A stretch of 64,000 nt of DNA from Debaryomyces hansenii CBS767 (taxonomy: Eukaryota; Ascomycota; Pichiomycetes; Serinales; Debaryomycetaceae), in NCBI RefSeq assembly GCF_000006445.2, contig NC_006045.2, positions 1,054,001 to 1,118,000 of the forward strand. The letters run 5' to 3'. The notes below the pieces were generated by a model. That model did not search any database, had not been told where the DNA came from, and saw nothing but the letters and a program-made list of their open reading frames with translations. Positions within the stretch are counted from its first letter, which is position 1; every line of letters begins with the position of its first letter. Positions 9,615-19,500 of this stretch are shown piece after piece. Both the position numbers and the translations under genes were made by a program.

Positions 9615-10514
9615 TTATAAATCATTATCATCATTAAACTTGATTAAGTTGAAATCTTTAGGAATTTTACCTTGTTGCTTTAACTGCTTGTATCTCTTCA
9701 ATAACTTTCTGTCCAACTTTCTACGACCAGAAGAATTCACTTTGAAAAACGTCTTGGAGTTATGCAACAACTGTTTAAAATCTTCAAACTCCTTATTGTT
9801 GATTTCCTCTTCCTTGATTTCTGTCTTATGTTTTTGTAATTGCACTTTTTCCCATTTTTTAAACCCATCCTTAGCTATTGACTGCTCAAAAGGAGGACTA
9901 CCGAAGGTCTTGTCCTTAGGTATTAAATTCCATAAATACTCGTCGTCAATATCGTTTAACGACGGATTCAAATTAATCATCCCCGATAATGACTTTTTCA
10001 ACGTGTGCTCCGGTAATGGCTGGTACAGATTAGTGTCCTGGTCGTAATATAGTTTGATAAAATTCAACTGTGACTGTGCCTGCTCGAGTTGATCGTTAGA
10101 TTTCAAAAAGTTATCGAGCTCTTCCACTAATGCCTTGTCCTTCTCCGTCACTTCATCCTTAATCTGACTTTTGAGATATTTATCCGGAATCGAGAAATCT
10201 ACAAAGTTATCGGTGGCTCCGCTCATCTGCGCCGTTGGTTTCATATTTATATTTGAAAATAACTCTTCTGCTGTTTGTTTTAATATGCTTTCTGGCGCCT
10301 TGGGGAAATCTTTGAACGGTATGTATTTATTCTTATGTTTATTCATAGTTGGCAGTGATGGCGAGAGTGAATGGGAATTTATATGTGTACCTGAGTATGA
10401 ATATATACCATCTTCTGTCTTGGGAGGCTTTGAAGAAAAGAACCTCCCTTTATTCGATGCCTGTTGAGCTGTCAAACGGACACTTCTATAAGGTATCTTT
10501 GCTCTTGGAAACAT
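9615..10514 (-). CDS. Probable mitochondrial protein, unrecognised
   Basis: A protein of 299 residues. The first ~32 residues are rich in Arg/Lys/Ser without acidic residues (MFPRAKIPYRSVRLTAQQ, then GRFFSSK), as in a mitochondrial targeting peptide. The rest is hydrophilic, with charged helices and a strongly basic C-terminal block, RRKLDRKLLKRYKQLKQQG, which suggests RNA or ribosome contact. A second in-frame Met at residue 57 could start a non-mitochondrial form. I do not recognise the family; a mitochondrial translation or genome-maintenance factor is a guess. It is divergent from MEU1 across 258 bp. Confidence 0.7.
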   Translation of the reverse strand: MFPRAKIPYRSVRLTAQQASNKGRFFSSKPPKTEDGIYSYSGTHINSHSLSPSLPTMNKHKNKYIPFKDFPKAPESILKQTAEELFSNINMKPTAQMSGATDNFVDFSIPDKYLKSQIKDEVTEKDKALVEELDNFLKSNDQLEQAQSQLNFIKLYYDQDTNLYQPLPEHTLKKSLSGMINLNPSLNDIDDEYLWNLIPKDKTFGSPPFEQSIAKDGFKKWEKVQLQKHKTEIKEEEINNKEFEDFKQLLHNSKTFFKVNSSGRRKLDRKLLKRYKQLKQQGKIPKDFNLIKFNDDNDL

Positions 10515-10587
10515 GTTTATCAGTTGATCATGAAAGAATACTGTACCCGCTTTAGACTATCATCGAAAAGCGTTCAAATATAACTAC

Positions 10588-10688
10588 TTTACAGGTTAGC
10601 TCTCGGTTGGGTGATTTTACAGGTTAGTAATTATGTCCTGAAAAATCACGTTTGGTGATGGAAGATCCCACGATTTAGTACCACGATT
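10588..10688. promoter_or_regulatory. Two pairs of short direct repeats in a divergent promoter
   Basis: TTTACAGGTTAG occurs at 10588-10599 and again at 10616-10627. CCACGATT occurs at 10668-10675 and 10681-10688. All lie in the 258-bp space between the mitochondrial-type gene and MEU1. Spacings of 28 and 13 bp suggest repeated factor-binding sites, but no known motif is recognised. Confidence 0.45.
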
Positions 10689-10772
10689 GTATATTAATTA
10701 GACAAGCCAATACATTTGAAAGCTATAAAATATACTATCCAATATTGTACCAGCCAGAACAATTCATCGAAA

Positions 10773-11774
10773 ATGTCAGTACATAGAGAAGAAATCAATT
10801 TATCGCAATTACCGCACGAATTTAACGAACCGGTTGAATTCGCTATTATCGGTGGTACGGGATTGTACGACTTGCCAAACTTAAAGCCGGTGGCAAGATT
10901 GACTATTTCTACGCCATGGGGTTATCCATCGTCGCCAATTACGATTTCTGTTACAGACAGTGGGTTTCCAGTTGCGTTTTTGGCCAGACACGGTCAGAAG
11001 CATGATTTATTGCCTACTGATGTGCCCTCTAGGGCCAACATGGCAGCATTGAAGAAAATTGGGGTCAAGGCTATCGTGGCTTTTTCAGCCGTTGGATCCT
11101 TACAGCCAGAAATTAGACCAAGAGATTTTGTTATTCCTACGCAGGTGATCGATAGAACCAAGGGTATCAGACCATCGACCTTTTTCGAAAAGGGGTTTGT
11201 GGCCCATGCTATGTTTGGAGAACCATTTGATCTCAAGTTGAACAAGCTTATAACCGACAGCTTTGATACGACTGGTTTCTTGGACCAGCATGACAACAAG
11301 GGCGTCCCAACCTTCCACAGTAAGGCTAAGACCAACAAGGGCGAAGACTTGACCTTGATCTGTATGGAAGGTCCTCAATTCAGTACTAGAGCCGAATCCA
11401 AGTTGTACAGATCGTGGGGTGGCTCTGTCATCAATATGTCTTGTTTGCCAGAGGCCAAGTTAGCAAGGGAAGCCGAAATTGCCTACCAAATGATTTGTAT
11501 GTCCACCGACTACGATTCATGGAACGAGGACGAAGAGCCAGTCACCGTGGAGACCGTGGTGGGTAACTTGAAGGCCAATTCGGCCAACGCGTGCAAAATG
11601 GCCACCAAGTTGGTCGATATCATCGCCCAAGAGTTCACCTCTGGCTCCTTGGGACTTGGTGACGATCTCCAGGGCTCAATGAAGTACTCCGTCAGCACCA
11701 GTCCTCAAGGTGTCAAGAAAGAGGTTTTGGAGAAGATGCACTTTTTGTTCCCTGGTTACTGGCCCGTCCACTAG
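10773..11774 (+). CDS. MEU1: S-methyl-5'-thioadenosine phosphorylase
   Basis: It phosphorolyses methylthioadenosine to adenine and methylthioribose-1-phosphate, the first step of the methionine salvage pathway, which recycles the by-product of polyamine synthesis. The start is ATG 10773 (333 residues, against about 337 in S. cerevisiae); the frame continues up to a TTG at 10716. Purine nucleoside phosphorylase family motifs are all present: IIGGTGLYDLP (from residue 25), RHGQKHDLLPTDVPSRAN (from 72), MEGPQFSTRAES, the substrate loop SVINMSCLPEAKLAREAEI and STDYDSW. Codon usage is biased, as expected for a well expressed enzyme. No key residue appears to be missing. Confidence 0.95.
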   Translation: MSVHREEINLSQLPHEFNEPVEFAIIGGTGLYDLPNLKPVARLTISTPWGYPSSPITISVTDSGFPVAFLARHGQKHDLLPTDVPSRANMAALKKIGVKAIVAFSAVGSLQPEIRPRDFVIPTQVIDRTKGIRPSTFFEKGFVAHAMFGEPFDLKLNKLITDSFDTTGFLDQHDNKGVPTFHSKAKTNKGEDLTLICMEGPQFSTRAESKLYRSWGGSVINMSCLPEAKLAREAEIAYQMICMSTDYDSWNEDEEPVTVETVVGNLKANSANACKMATKLVDIIAQEFTSGSLGLGDDLQGSMKYSVSTSPQGVKKEVLEKMHFLFPGYWPVH

Positions 11775-13138
11775 TTCTGTTTCCCCAGATAATCCCACAC
11801 ATTCCTTACCACACAGCCGTTGAACACCCCTCGTCGTATATTTAGATTAGATTAGATGTAAAATATACGGAAGCCACCATCGTTGTGAGTATCTATCGAG
11901 AGACGGCGGTGATCCAACATTCTCTCGTATCTACTTCCCAGGTAGGGTGCTTGAGCCATTTTCGCCTCTCGCAGCCGAACCATGCGATATACGGCTCTGC
12001 TGTCTGGTGGTCCCTTGTCGGTGCCACTTGCTCTTTACTTTTATATTACCCCAGAATAAATCTTCAAGATTATAACGCACTGAGTATATATCTTATCACC
12101 TTGATACCATCAACATGCCCGTATATTAGCCTATTTTCTTTCTTTTTCTCTTGCACTAACTTTTTGCATCTTTCTTATTTCGTAAAATAAAAATATTTCC
12201 TAAGCGCGATGTCGGATAATTCTTCCGAAATATTGCACATTTCCGAGAATGCAACCACCATTTCTTTTTCTTTGACTCTTCTATTTCGCAGCCTGTGGTC
12301 GACAAAAATTGCACCCCACCAAGGCTAGATGATCGTATTATCCATACCCCCACTATTATTCTCTAAAGTGGCCCGTTCATTTATTATCGGTGAACAGCTC
12401 CGTGAGCACACCGGTCCGGTTTATATTTCACCTTGGACCCTCCGATAAAGGTATCGATTATGTAATTTCCATATGTAAGGCATTATTATAGAACAAGTCA
12501 ACGAGTAGATGACATGGAAAAATATTCTGTATACTGCATGTAAACATCATAAATGTTCCTTTTCGAGCACCCCATAATAAGGGCTTTGAATAGATATTTC
12601 TGTCACTGAGCCAAACAAGTGTACGAAATGCCATATAACAATGGACAAGATGGTCATAGTCCTCGATGGTGAGCGATAACGGAGTGGCCTGCTGAAAATA
12701 CGTCAGAAAGTATGAAATGGAATACAGATCGCCTTGAAAGTGGCCACATCGGTGAACGGCCCTTCGCAAAAAAATTGTTCGGAAAATCATCGCATGTACA
12801 AATTTTCTTGTTTAATGCCTTGTCGAAGCAAAATGCCTTAAGATATTTAAAATGCCTTTAGCAGAAATACATCTCGCTTGCATGAAAATATGGCATATGA
12901 GTGGATAGAATCGATTTATGACCCTTAGCATATTCATACATTGCAGTTCGTAGTTATGTTATCTCCACCGGTATTCACCATTTAATTGGTACCTGATAAC
13001 AGGTTGATGAATCAATATAAAACGAAAGTATCCCTCAAAAAAAATTTTCCATTCAACATTCTATCATAGATTATACTCTATATATTGTATTTCATACCCG
13101 GCTCCTGTGTAAATATACCACACAACCCGTAATATACT
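11775..13138. other. 1.36 kb intergenic region, MEU1 terminator side and PTR2 promoter
   Basis: Both flanking genes read rightward, so this is mainly the PTR2 upstream region. Open frames of up to about 110 codons exist on both strands (11885-12190, 12458-12790) but start at non-ATG codons or show no family resemblance. A pyrimidine-rich stretch (about 12130-12180) and C+G-richer patches such as ccggtccgg near 12412 are visible. Peptide transporter promoters are typically long and regulated, which would fit. No RNA gene is recognised. Confidence 0.5.
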
Positions 13139-14875
13139 ATGAGTGAACATGCCACCGAAAAGATCGTTGATACCGACCTGGTTGAAAAGAAACATGAGAC
13201 AGCCCTTGTAAAAGAAAATAGTGAAACCAACGAAGATCAATTATCTTCTCCAGTTGACGAAGATGAAGGCAGAACCCCAACCAACGAAGAAATGAAGACC
13301 TTAAGACATGTGTCGGAAAAAATTCCTATAAGGTGTTGGCTTGTGGCTATTGTTGAATTGGCAGAAAGATTCTCTTACTATGGTTTGAGTGCTCCATTTC
13401 AAAATTATATGCAATATGACAAGCCAAAGGGTATGTTAAATTTGAGCCAACAAGGTGCTACTGCTTTATCTTACTTTTTCCAGTTCTGGTGTTACGTTAC
13501 ACCAGTCCTTGGTGCTTGGGTTGCTGATACATACTGGGGTAAGTTAAATACTATTATTGCTTTCTCTCTTTTCTACACTGTTGGTATTTTAATTTTATTC
13601 GTCACTTCCCTCCCATCAATGAGTGAAACCACAGCATTGGGTGGATTTATTGTTGCGATTATTATTATCGGTATTGGTACCGGTGGTGTTAAATCCAACG
13701 TTTCCCCATTAATTGCTGATCAGGTTCCAAAGACTTTACCAGTTATCAAAGTTTTGAAGTCTGGTGAACGTGTAGTTCAAGATCCAAATGTTACAATTCA
13801 AAATGTCTTCATGTATTTCTACCTTATGATTAATATTGGTTCATTATCCGTCATTGCTACTACGGAATTAGAATACAATGTCGGCTTCTGGGCGGCATAC
13901 TTATTACCATTCTGCTTCTTCTTCATTGCTATCGGAGCTTTAATAATTGGTAGAAAGCAATATGTCCAATTACCTGTTTCTGAGAAGGTTATCGCAAAAT
14001 CTTTCAAAATCTCTTTTATCGGTTTAAAGAATAAGTTCAACTTAGATGTTGCTAAACCTTCCGTTTCCCCAGAAATGGATTACCCATGGAGTGATAAATT
14101 TGTCGAAGAAGTCAAGAGAGCTTTCTATGCTTGTAAGGTTTTCGCCTTCTATCCACTTTATTGGGTTGTTTACGGGCAAATGCTTAATAACTTCGTTTCT
14201 CAAGCTGCTCAAATGGAAACACACAACTTACCAAACGATATTTTGCAAGCTATCAATTCCATTGCAATTATTATCTTCATTCCAGTCTGTGAAAGACTTG
14301 TCTACCCTTTCATTAGAAGATTCACCCCCTTCAAAGCCATCACTAAAATTACTATGGGTTACATGTTTGCTACCGGTGCTATGGTTTACGCTGCCGTTTT
14401 ACAGCATTATATTTACTCCAGTGGCCCTTGTTACGATGAACCATTAAAATGTGCCGGTTACGAAGGTGTCCCAAACCATGTTCATGTTGCCATCCAAGCC
14501 CCAGCTTATTTCTTGATTGCCATGTCTGAAATTTTCGCATCCATTACCGGTTTAGAATACGCATACACTAAGGCTCCGGTTTCCATGAAGTCTTTCATTA
14601 CGTCATTGTTCTTACTTACCAATGCCATTGGTTCTGCTATCGGTATTGCTTTATCTTCTACTTCTGAAGACCCTAAATTGGTCTGGAACTACACTGGTTT
14701 AGCCGTATCTTGTTTCCTTGCTGGTACCGCATTCTGGTTCACCTTCAAGCATTACAACTACAGAGAAGATGAATTGAATAGCTTAGATTACGTTGACGAC
14801 AACGGTATTCCAAACAACAATCGTGATCTTCAACCGATCACTTCCTTTGCCTTTTCCGGTAAAAGTATTGCATAA
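13139..14875 (+). CDS. PTR2: Di/tripeptide transporter (POT/PTR family)
   Basis: A proton-coupled oligopeptide transporter of the plasma membrane, 578 residues, with about 12 membrane helices. The PTR signature ELAERFSYYGL begins at residue 73 after a charged cytosolic N-terminus. The second signature block is GIGTGGVKSNVSPLIADQVP. The long loop in the middle and the C-terminal block FLLTNAIGSAIGIALSS match fungal Ptr2. The abundance of preferred codons suggests strong expression. Its 3' side is only 195 bp from the left LTR of the retrotransposon. Confidence 0.95.
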   Translation: MSEHATEKIVDTDLVEKKHETALVKENSETNEDQLSSPVDEDEGRTPTNEEMKTLRHVSEKIPIRCWLVAIVELAERFSYYGLSAPFQNYMQYDKPKGMLNLSQQGATALSYFFQFWCYVTPVLGAWVADTYWGKLNTIIAFSLFYTVGILILFVTSLPSMSETTALGGFIVAIIIIGIGTGGVKSNVSPLIADQVPKTLPVIKVLKSGERVVQDPNVTIQNVFMYFYLMINIGSLSVIATTELEYNVGFWAAYLLPFCFFFIAIGALIIGRKQYVQLPVSEKVIAKSFKISFIGLKNKFNLDVAKPSVSPEMDYPWSDKFVEEVKRAFYACKVFAFYPLYWVVYGQMLNNFVSQAAQMETHNLPNDILQAINSIAIIIFIPVCERLVYPFIRRFTPFKAITKITMGYMFATGAMVYAAVLQHYIYSSGPCYDEPLKCAGYEGVPNHVHVAIQAPAYFLIAMSEIFASITGLEYAYTKAPVSMKSFITSLFLLTNAIGSAIGIALSSTSEDPKLVWNYTGLAVSCFLAGTAFWFTFKHYNYREDELNSLDYVDDNGIPNNNRDLQPITSFAFSGKSIA

Positions 14876-15065
14876 ATACTTGTATTCTCTTGCATGTATA
14901 TAAAATAATAATATAATTTTAATGTTATCTTATTGTAGAGCTAATCTCAAGCTACACCTGTAGTATGTCAGTTCAATATCACACTACAAACCTCTGTCAG
15001 AAAGAATACATTTCTTTGTTGAAAAATCGTTATAGAGTAAATTATCAACAGTCACCTGATCGTTA

Positions 15066-15070
15066 TTTTG
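15066..15070. repeat. Left target-site duplication (TTTTG)
   Basis: TTTTG abuts the left LTR and recurs immediately after the right LTR at 20999-21003. Five base pairs is the usual duplication for Ty1/copia integrases. Confidence 0.85.
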
Positions 15071-15449
15071 TGTTGGTTTTGTGTCACTATCAGAATCTAT
15101 AAAGATTCTGAAACAAATCATTGTAAGAACCATAAATAGTCATGCTAGTGATACTGATAGTCATAAGAGGATATGGGAATAATCTTAATGAGTTGAAACG
15201 AAACAAGAATATAAATTAGGAATGAATCTCCAAGAAGAAGATGAATTTTCTAATTAACGAACAGCAATTAAGCAGAATATACTTAATTAAGACTACCCTA
15301 AAAAGTCATCGATAGGTAGATCGATCACTTAACTACTTCTATAGTAACCAATATTGATATATAAGACCAGTATATCTATAATACTAATACATAAGTATTC
15401 TTCCCTACATATTTCAGGTATTCACACGACCTTTATCATAATCCCAATA
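15071..15449 (+). repeat. Left LTR
   Basis: The 379-bp repeat is indistinguishable by eye from the right copy. An 8-bp inverted repeat CAGAATCT/AGATTCTG lies at 15091-15110, and a TATA box (TATATAAG) at 15358-15365. The TATA box probably drives the genomic RNA, whose start would lie a few tens of bases downstream and define the U3/R border. Confidence 0.95.
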
Positions 15450-15464
15450 GATTAGAAGTCAAAC
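15450..15464 (+). other. Primer-binding site, complementary to tRNA-Arg(UCU) anticodon arm
   Basis: GATTAGAAGTC directly follows the left LTR. It is the exact reverse complement of GACTTCTAATC, the anticodon loop and stem edge of yeast tRNA-Arg(UCU). Minus-strand synthesis would then start from an internally cleaved tRNA (half-tRNA), as known for copia and Ty5 with initiator tRNA. The following AAAC would extend pairing if the host tRNA has a GTTTGA stem. Confidence 0.75.
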
Positions 15465-15480
15465 TAAGTGTTACACTTCA

Positions 15481-16491
15481 ATGTCAGAACAATTTACGTA
15501 TTCTGATCCTACTCATGTCAAACATGCAAAAACCGTTAATAACAGAGTCTATGAATCGAGTAATGAAGAAGAAATGGGGTCAAAAACCTATAAAATCCAT
15601 CATTCTAAATCTTCTGATGTGATCAATAAATTTGATTCATCATCGCTATTGAAATTTAACCAAAAAGAAATTGTTGATAATGCCATTGAACAAGCAAAAG
15701 AATTGTACCAATGTTACTTTGAGAAAATACCTTTTGTTCACGTTAATGATGTTTCAACTTTGTTATTACTCCAAAATGCGTTTAATAAATTGTTATCAAA
15801 TAACAAAGGTCTTGGAAAATTATTGTTAATTAATGATCCAACGATCCAGGACTATGGAAAAGTAAAGATGTCTTCAGTATATTGTCAAAATAATAATCTC
15901 CAGATTTGGTTTCCCGTTTTTAGAGAATTATTATCTCAATCATTATTCCATAAAACACTGGCGATACAGAAATATTATCCAGAGTATGTTTTTTCTTTAA
16001 ACTATACGTATAAATATATTCGTGATAATAGAGAGGTATTTGTTAGTGAAATTTTATTAAAACTTATTAATTTCTATATTCATGCAATGGATAATCCTTT
16101 TATGGACGTAACTGATATTTCTGCAACTGCTACTTATGGAACTGGTCAAGAAATTGATTTGGAAATAAATGATTTTATTAAAAAATTGGACCTATATCGA
16201 ATAATCTTAATTTATAAAAGACTTAAGACTAATATAAAGAACCTGGAAGCATTTATTGATGAATTAACATTTGCTTATCTTGAGTTTCCAAACAACAATA
16301 ACTTGCTAAATCTAGATCAAATTATTGTAAATTTGAAAAGAAATACAAGGTTTATTAAACCCAAATATTTTCAGGAGAAAACTGATAATTATTCAAACAG
16401 ATTCGATAATAATAAAAAGAAGCAACTGAAGAAAAATAATAAATATGAACATAGGAATCAAAATTCTTCAAAGGATAATGATGAAAATTAA
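15481..16491 (+). CDS. Retrotransposon Gag
   Basis: A structural protein of 336 residues forming the virus-like particle. The ATG is 31 bp after the LTR. The middle is helical. The C-terminus (FDNNKKKQLKKNNKYEHRN) is strongly basic and can serve for RNA binding. There is no CCHC zinc knuckle, as in Ty1 Gag. The frame ends at TAA 16489-16491, after which the same frame continues as pol without any other stop. Identification rests on position and layout rather than on a sequence match. Confidence 0.85.
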   Translation: MSEQFTYSDPTHVKHAKTVNNRVYESSNEEEMGSKTYKIHHSKSSDVINKFDSSSLLKFNQKEIVDNAIEQAKELYQCYFEKIPFVHVNDVSTLLLLQNAFNKLLSNNKGLGKLLLINDPTIQDYGKVKMSSVYCQNNNLQIWFPVFRELLSQSLFHKTLAIQKYYPEYVFSLNYTYKYIRDNREVFVSEILLKLINFYIHAMDNPFMDVTDISATATYGTGQEIDLEINDFIKKLDLYRIILIYKRLKTNIKNLEAFIDELTFAYLEFPNNNNLLNLDQIIVNLKRNTRFIKPKYFQEKTDNYSNRFDNNKKKQLKKNNKYEHRNQNSSKDNDEN

Positions 16492-16567
16492 CAAATTGGT
16501 AGTCACAATACTGATATAAAATTATCTAGTTTTTCAATAAATAATATTATTTCAAGTGACCAACCAA
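16489..16567 (+). promoter_or_regulatory. Possible gag-pol stop-codon readthrough site
   Basis: The TAA at 16489-16491 is followed by CAA, the first half of the known readthrough context CARYYA. GTCAC (16502-16506) can pair with GTGAC (16556-16560), and TTGG (16496-16499) with CCAA (16564-16567). This would form a downstream stem around an A+T-rich loop. Gag and pol share the frame, so partial suppression of this stop would make Gag-Pol. The stem is a proposal by eye. Confidence 0.5.
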
Positions 16568-19500
16568 TCAATAATCAGTACATCTATGATAATAATAAAA
16601 TAGATGATAGCAAAAATTATGTTTTCGACAGCGGAGCAAGCGTTACTGTGGTAAATGATATAAAACAATTAATAAATATAAAGGAAGATTTAGAAGATAG
16701 TGAAAGGCTATTCTATACTGTTTCAAATGTACCAATTTATGCAAAAGCTAAGGGTGATTTAGTTATAAAAATCAAAAACTGCAAATTTACAATTAATAAC
16801 GCTTATTATATTCCAGGAATCCAACTGAATCTAATAAGTTTCAATGATTTATTGAATAAAGGTTTTCTAATATTATTTGACAACGATTATTTATTTCTTA
16901 TTAAAAAATCTAATGGAAAATGTTTTAATATTGCAAAACGAGATACGAATTCTAATTTGTTTAACAATATTAGATCAAGAGATTTTTTCAGTATGAAACT
17001 ATCTCGAAAAATTATAGATGAATTAAATAATATGAATCAGAAAATTATCAACAAGAAAACATTGAATTATTTCAATAATAAGTACATTAAGATTTCTAAC
17101 ATGAATCATGAAATCGCAAACCCGTTTAAACGCAAACGCGATCTAATGTACTATCATCTTATGGGTAACCATATGTCTCTTGAAAGTATGAAATACTTAA
17201 TTAAAAGTGGGCATATAAAAATGAGTTCTGAAATAACGGCTTCGGAAGAAGAAAGGGTTAAATCTTGTAATGAATGCTTAGCAATCAATTCAAAACAATC
17301 CTCACATAACCATACTCATTTCACAGCACCCAGAAGGTTATTTAGATTACATTCAGATACGTTGGGAATATTTAGTCACCGAGGCAAAAAGTATTACATT
17401 ACAACCTTAATTGATGAATACTCCGGTTACTTAAATACAATATGGTCTGAACATAAATCAATTCAAGATTTATTATTTGAAAAAATAAGAATTTGGAATA
17501 ATAAATTTGTAGATGCAAATGTTGCGTTCTTTCGAACTGACAATGCATTGGAGATGCCTACTAAAGATCAATTAGCAGAAATCGGTATTGAAAAAGATGA
17601 AATTGCATCTTACAGTCCAGAATTAAATGGAATTAGTGAAAGAACTAATAGATCCATAATTCAATTTATAAGAAAAGCCCTCTTACCCATACAAGATACT
17701 AGAACTCTTTATCTTCTACCTAAGATTGTTGACTATGTAACATACATAAGGAACATGACACCTGTTCGTTCAAAAGGAGGTCTGTGTCCGTATGCATTAT
17801 TCTATGATACGAATAAGTTCCATTATAATCCTATACAATTTGGTCTAGACGTAATTGTTAAGTTAAGTTCCACAGTGGAAGCTAAAAAGTATGGAGTCAG
17901 CAACTCAAAAACTAGTCCATGTATTTTATTTGGTACATTTATTGGTTACGGTACAGACGTACACGTTTATAAAGTTATTTTATCTACCAAAGACTTTCCA
18001 ATAATAGTGACACCAAATATTACATTAATGAAATCAATGGATAATTTAAAAGTCTATCTAAAGAGTCTCGATTACCTTCAAGACAAAGATGCTCAAGACA
18101 TCGATATTTCACTCGGAAAACTTACAGATAGAACAGATGAAAAATTATCTATAGCAATAGAGCATATGAATCAAGATACAATTTATGAATGTAATGAGTA
18201 TGATACCCAGGAAAGTCTAGTAAATTCAAACTCAACGATTCAAGACGTAGCTCAACATATATTCGAAAGAACACATGAATCAAATTCACTAGGAATGTCA
18301 AATCCAGTCCACTCTAATTATACAATGGTGACTGATACGTCAAATGATTTTGATTATACCATAGAGGAAACTATGAACGAAGTTAATCTGAATCCATCTG
18401 ATACAAATGAAACGACAACTGATTCAAATATCACAAAAACTAATTTCAACGACTCACTGAATAGTAGTGATAATTCACAACAAAAATCGTCTACTCATCA
18501 AACGTTACCTCATCCACTGGCCCCGGATAAAAATGATGAAATAAATAAGATAAATGAAGATGGTAATACACATTTATCATTAGAGTCGAGTACATTATCG
18601 GAAAAGACACCGACAACTCAAAATAATGTACGGGTTTCAACTAGAAGTAAAAAAGCCATTGTAGAGACGGTTGAACCCAGAGGAAAAATAACCTCAAGTA
18701 AAGATTCGAGAGTTAAAAAGGATCCACATAAAACATCTTTACGCAATTCTTCAAAATCCTCGAAGAAAATAAATGACTTACAATCGCATGCACCTAAAGT
18801 AAATAAGTCATTAGAAACTATTCCATATACTGTCATAACTCGATCTATGTCAAGGAAACTAAACTCACAATCATCCAAATCCAATTCTTTAGTCACTCGG
18901 AAAATTAATACTGTATATCGAAAAGTCGATTTAACAGATAACAACTGGAAGCAGTCAATACAACGCGAATTAGATACTTTTAAGAAATATGAAGTATATA
19001 CGGTTGTGAAAAATCCTAAAAATGTCAAACCTATTCCAACTACTTGGGTTCATACACATAAAATTAACGATCTCAAAGAAGTTCAGTATAAATCACGTTG
19101 CGTTGTACAGGGCTTTAGGCAAATTGCAAATGAACACTATGATACCTCGAAGGTGTCATCTCCTGTGATTGAATTATCCATAATTCGTTTACTTACAGCG
19201 ATAGCAGTTGAATATGAATGGCCGATACATCATCTTGATATATCTTCCGCATATTTACATGCAGATATCGACTATGAGAAATCCATATTTGTTAAACCAC
19301 CACCTGGATCGAATATTGATTCTGGTAAATGTTGGCAATTAAACAAATCTGTTTATGGAATGAAACAAGCAGGGTATATGTGGTATCAATGTATAACTAA
19401 GGTTCTTATGGATCTTAATTTCGAACCTGATACTGCCATTAGCGGAATGTTTTGTAAATATTTTGGTGAAAATAAGAAGCTCATCGTTGCACTATATGTG

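Noticed and set aside
11885..12190. 101-codon open frame downstream of MEU1
   Set aside because: Starts at a non-ATG codon and matches no family; composition resembles non-coding DNA.
12458..12790. 110-codon minus-strand open frame upstream of PTR2
   Set aside because: No domain or family pattern; lies in a probable long promoter. Could be re-examined with RNA-seq.
16489..16491. +1 frameshift between gag and pol as in Ty1
   Set aside because: Both parts are in the same frame, so a shift would move out of the pol frame.
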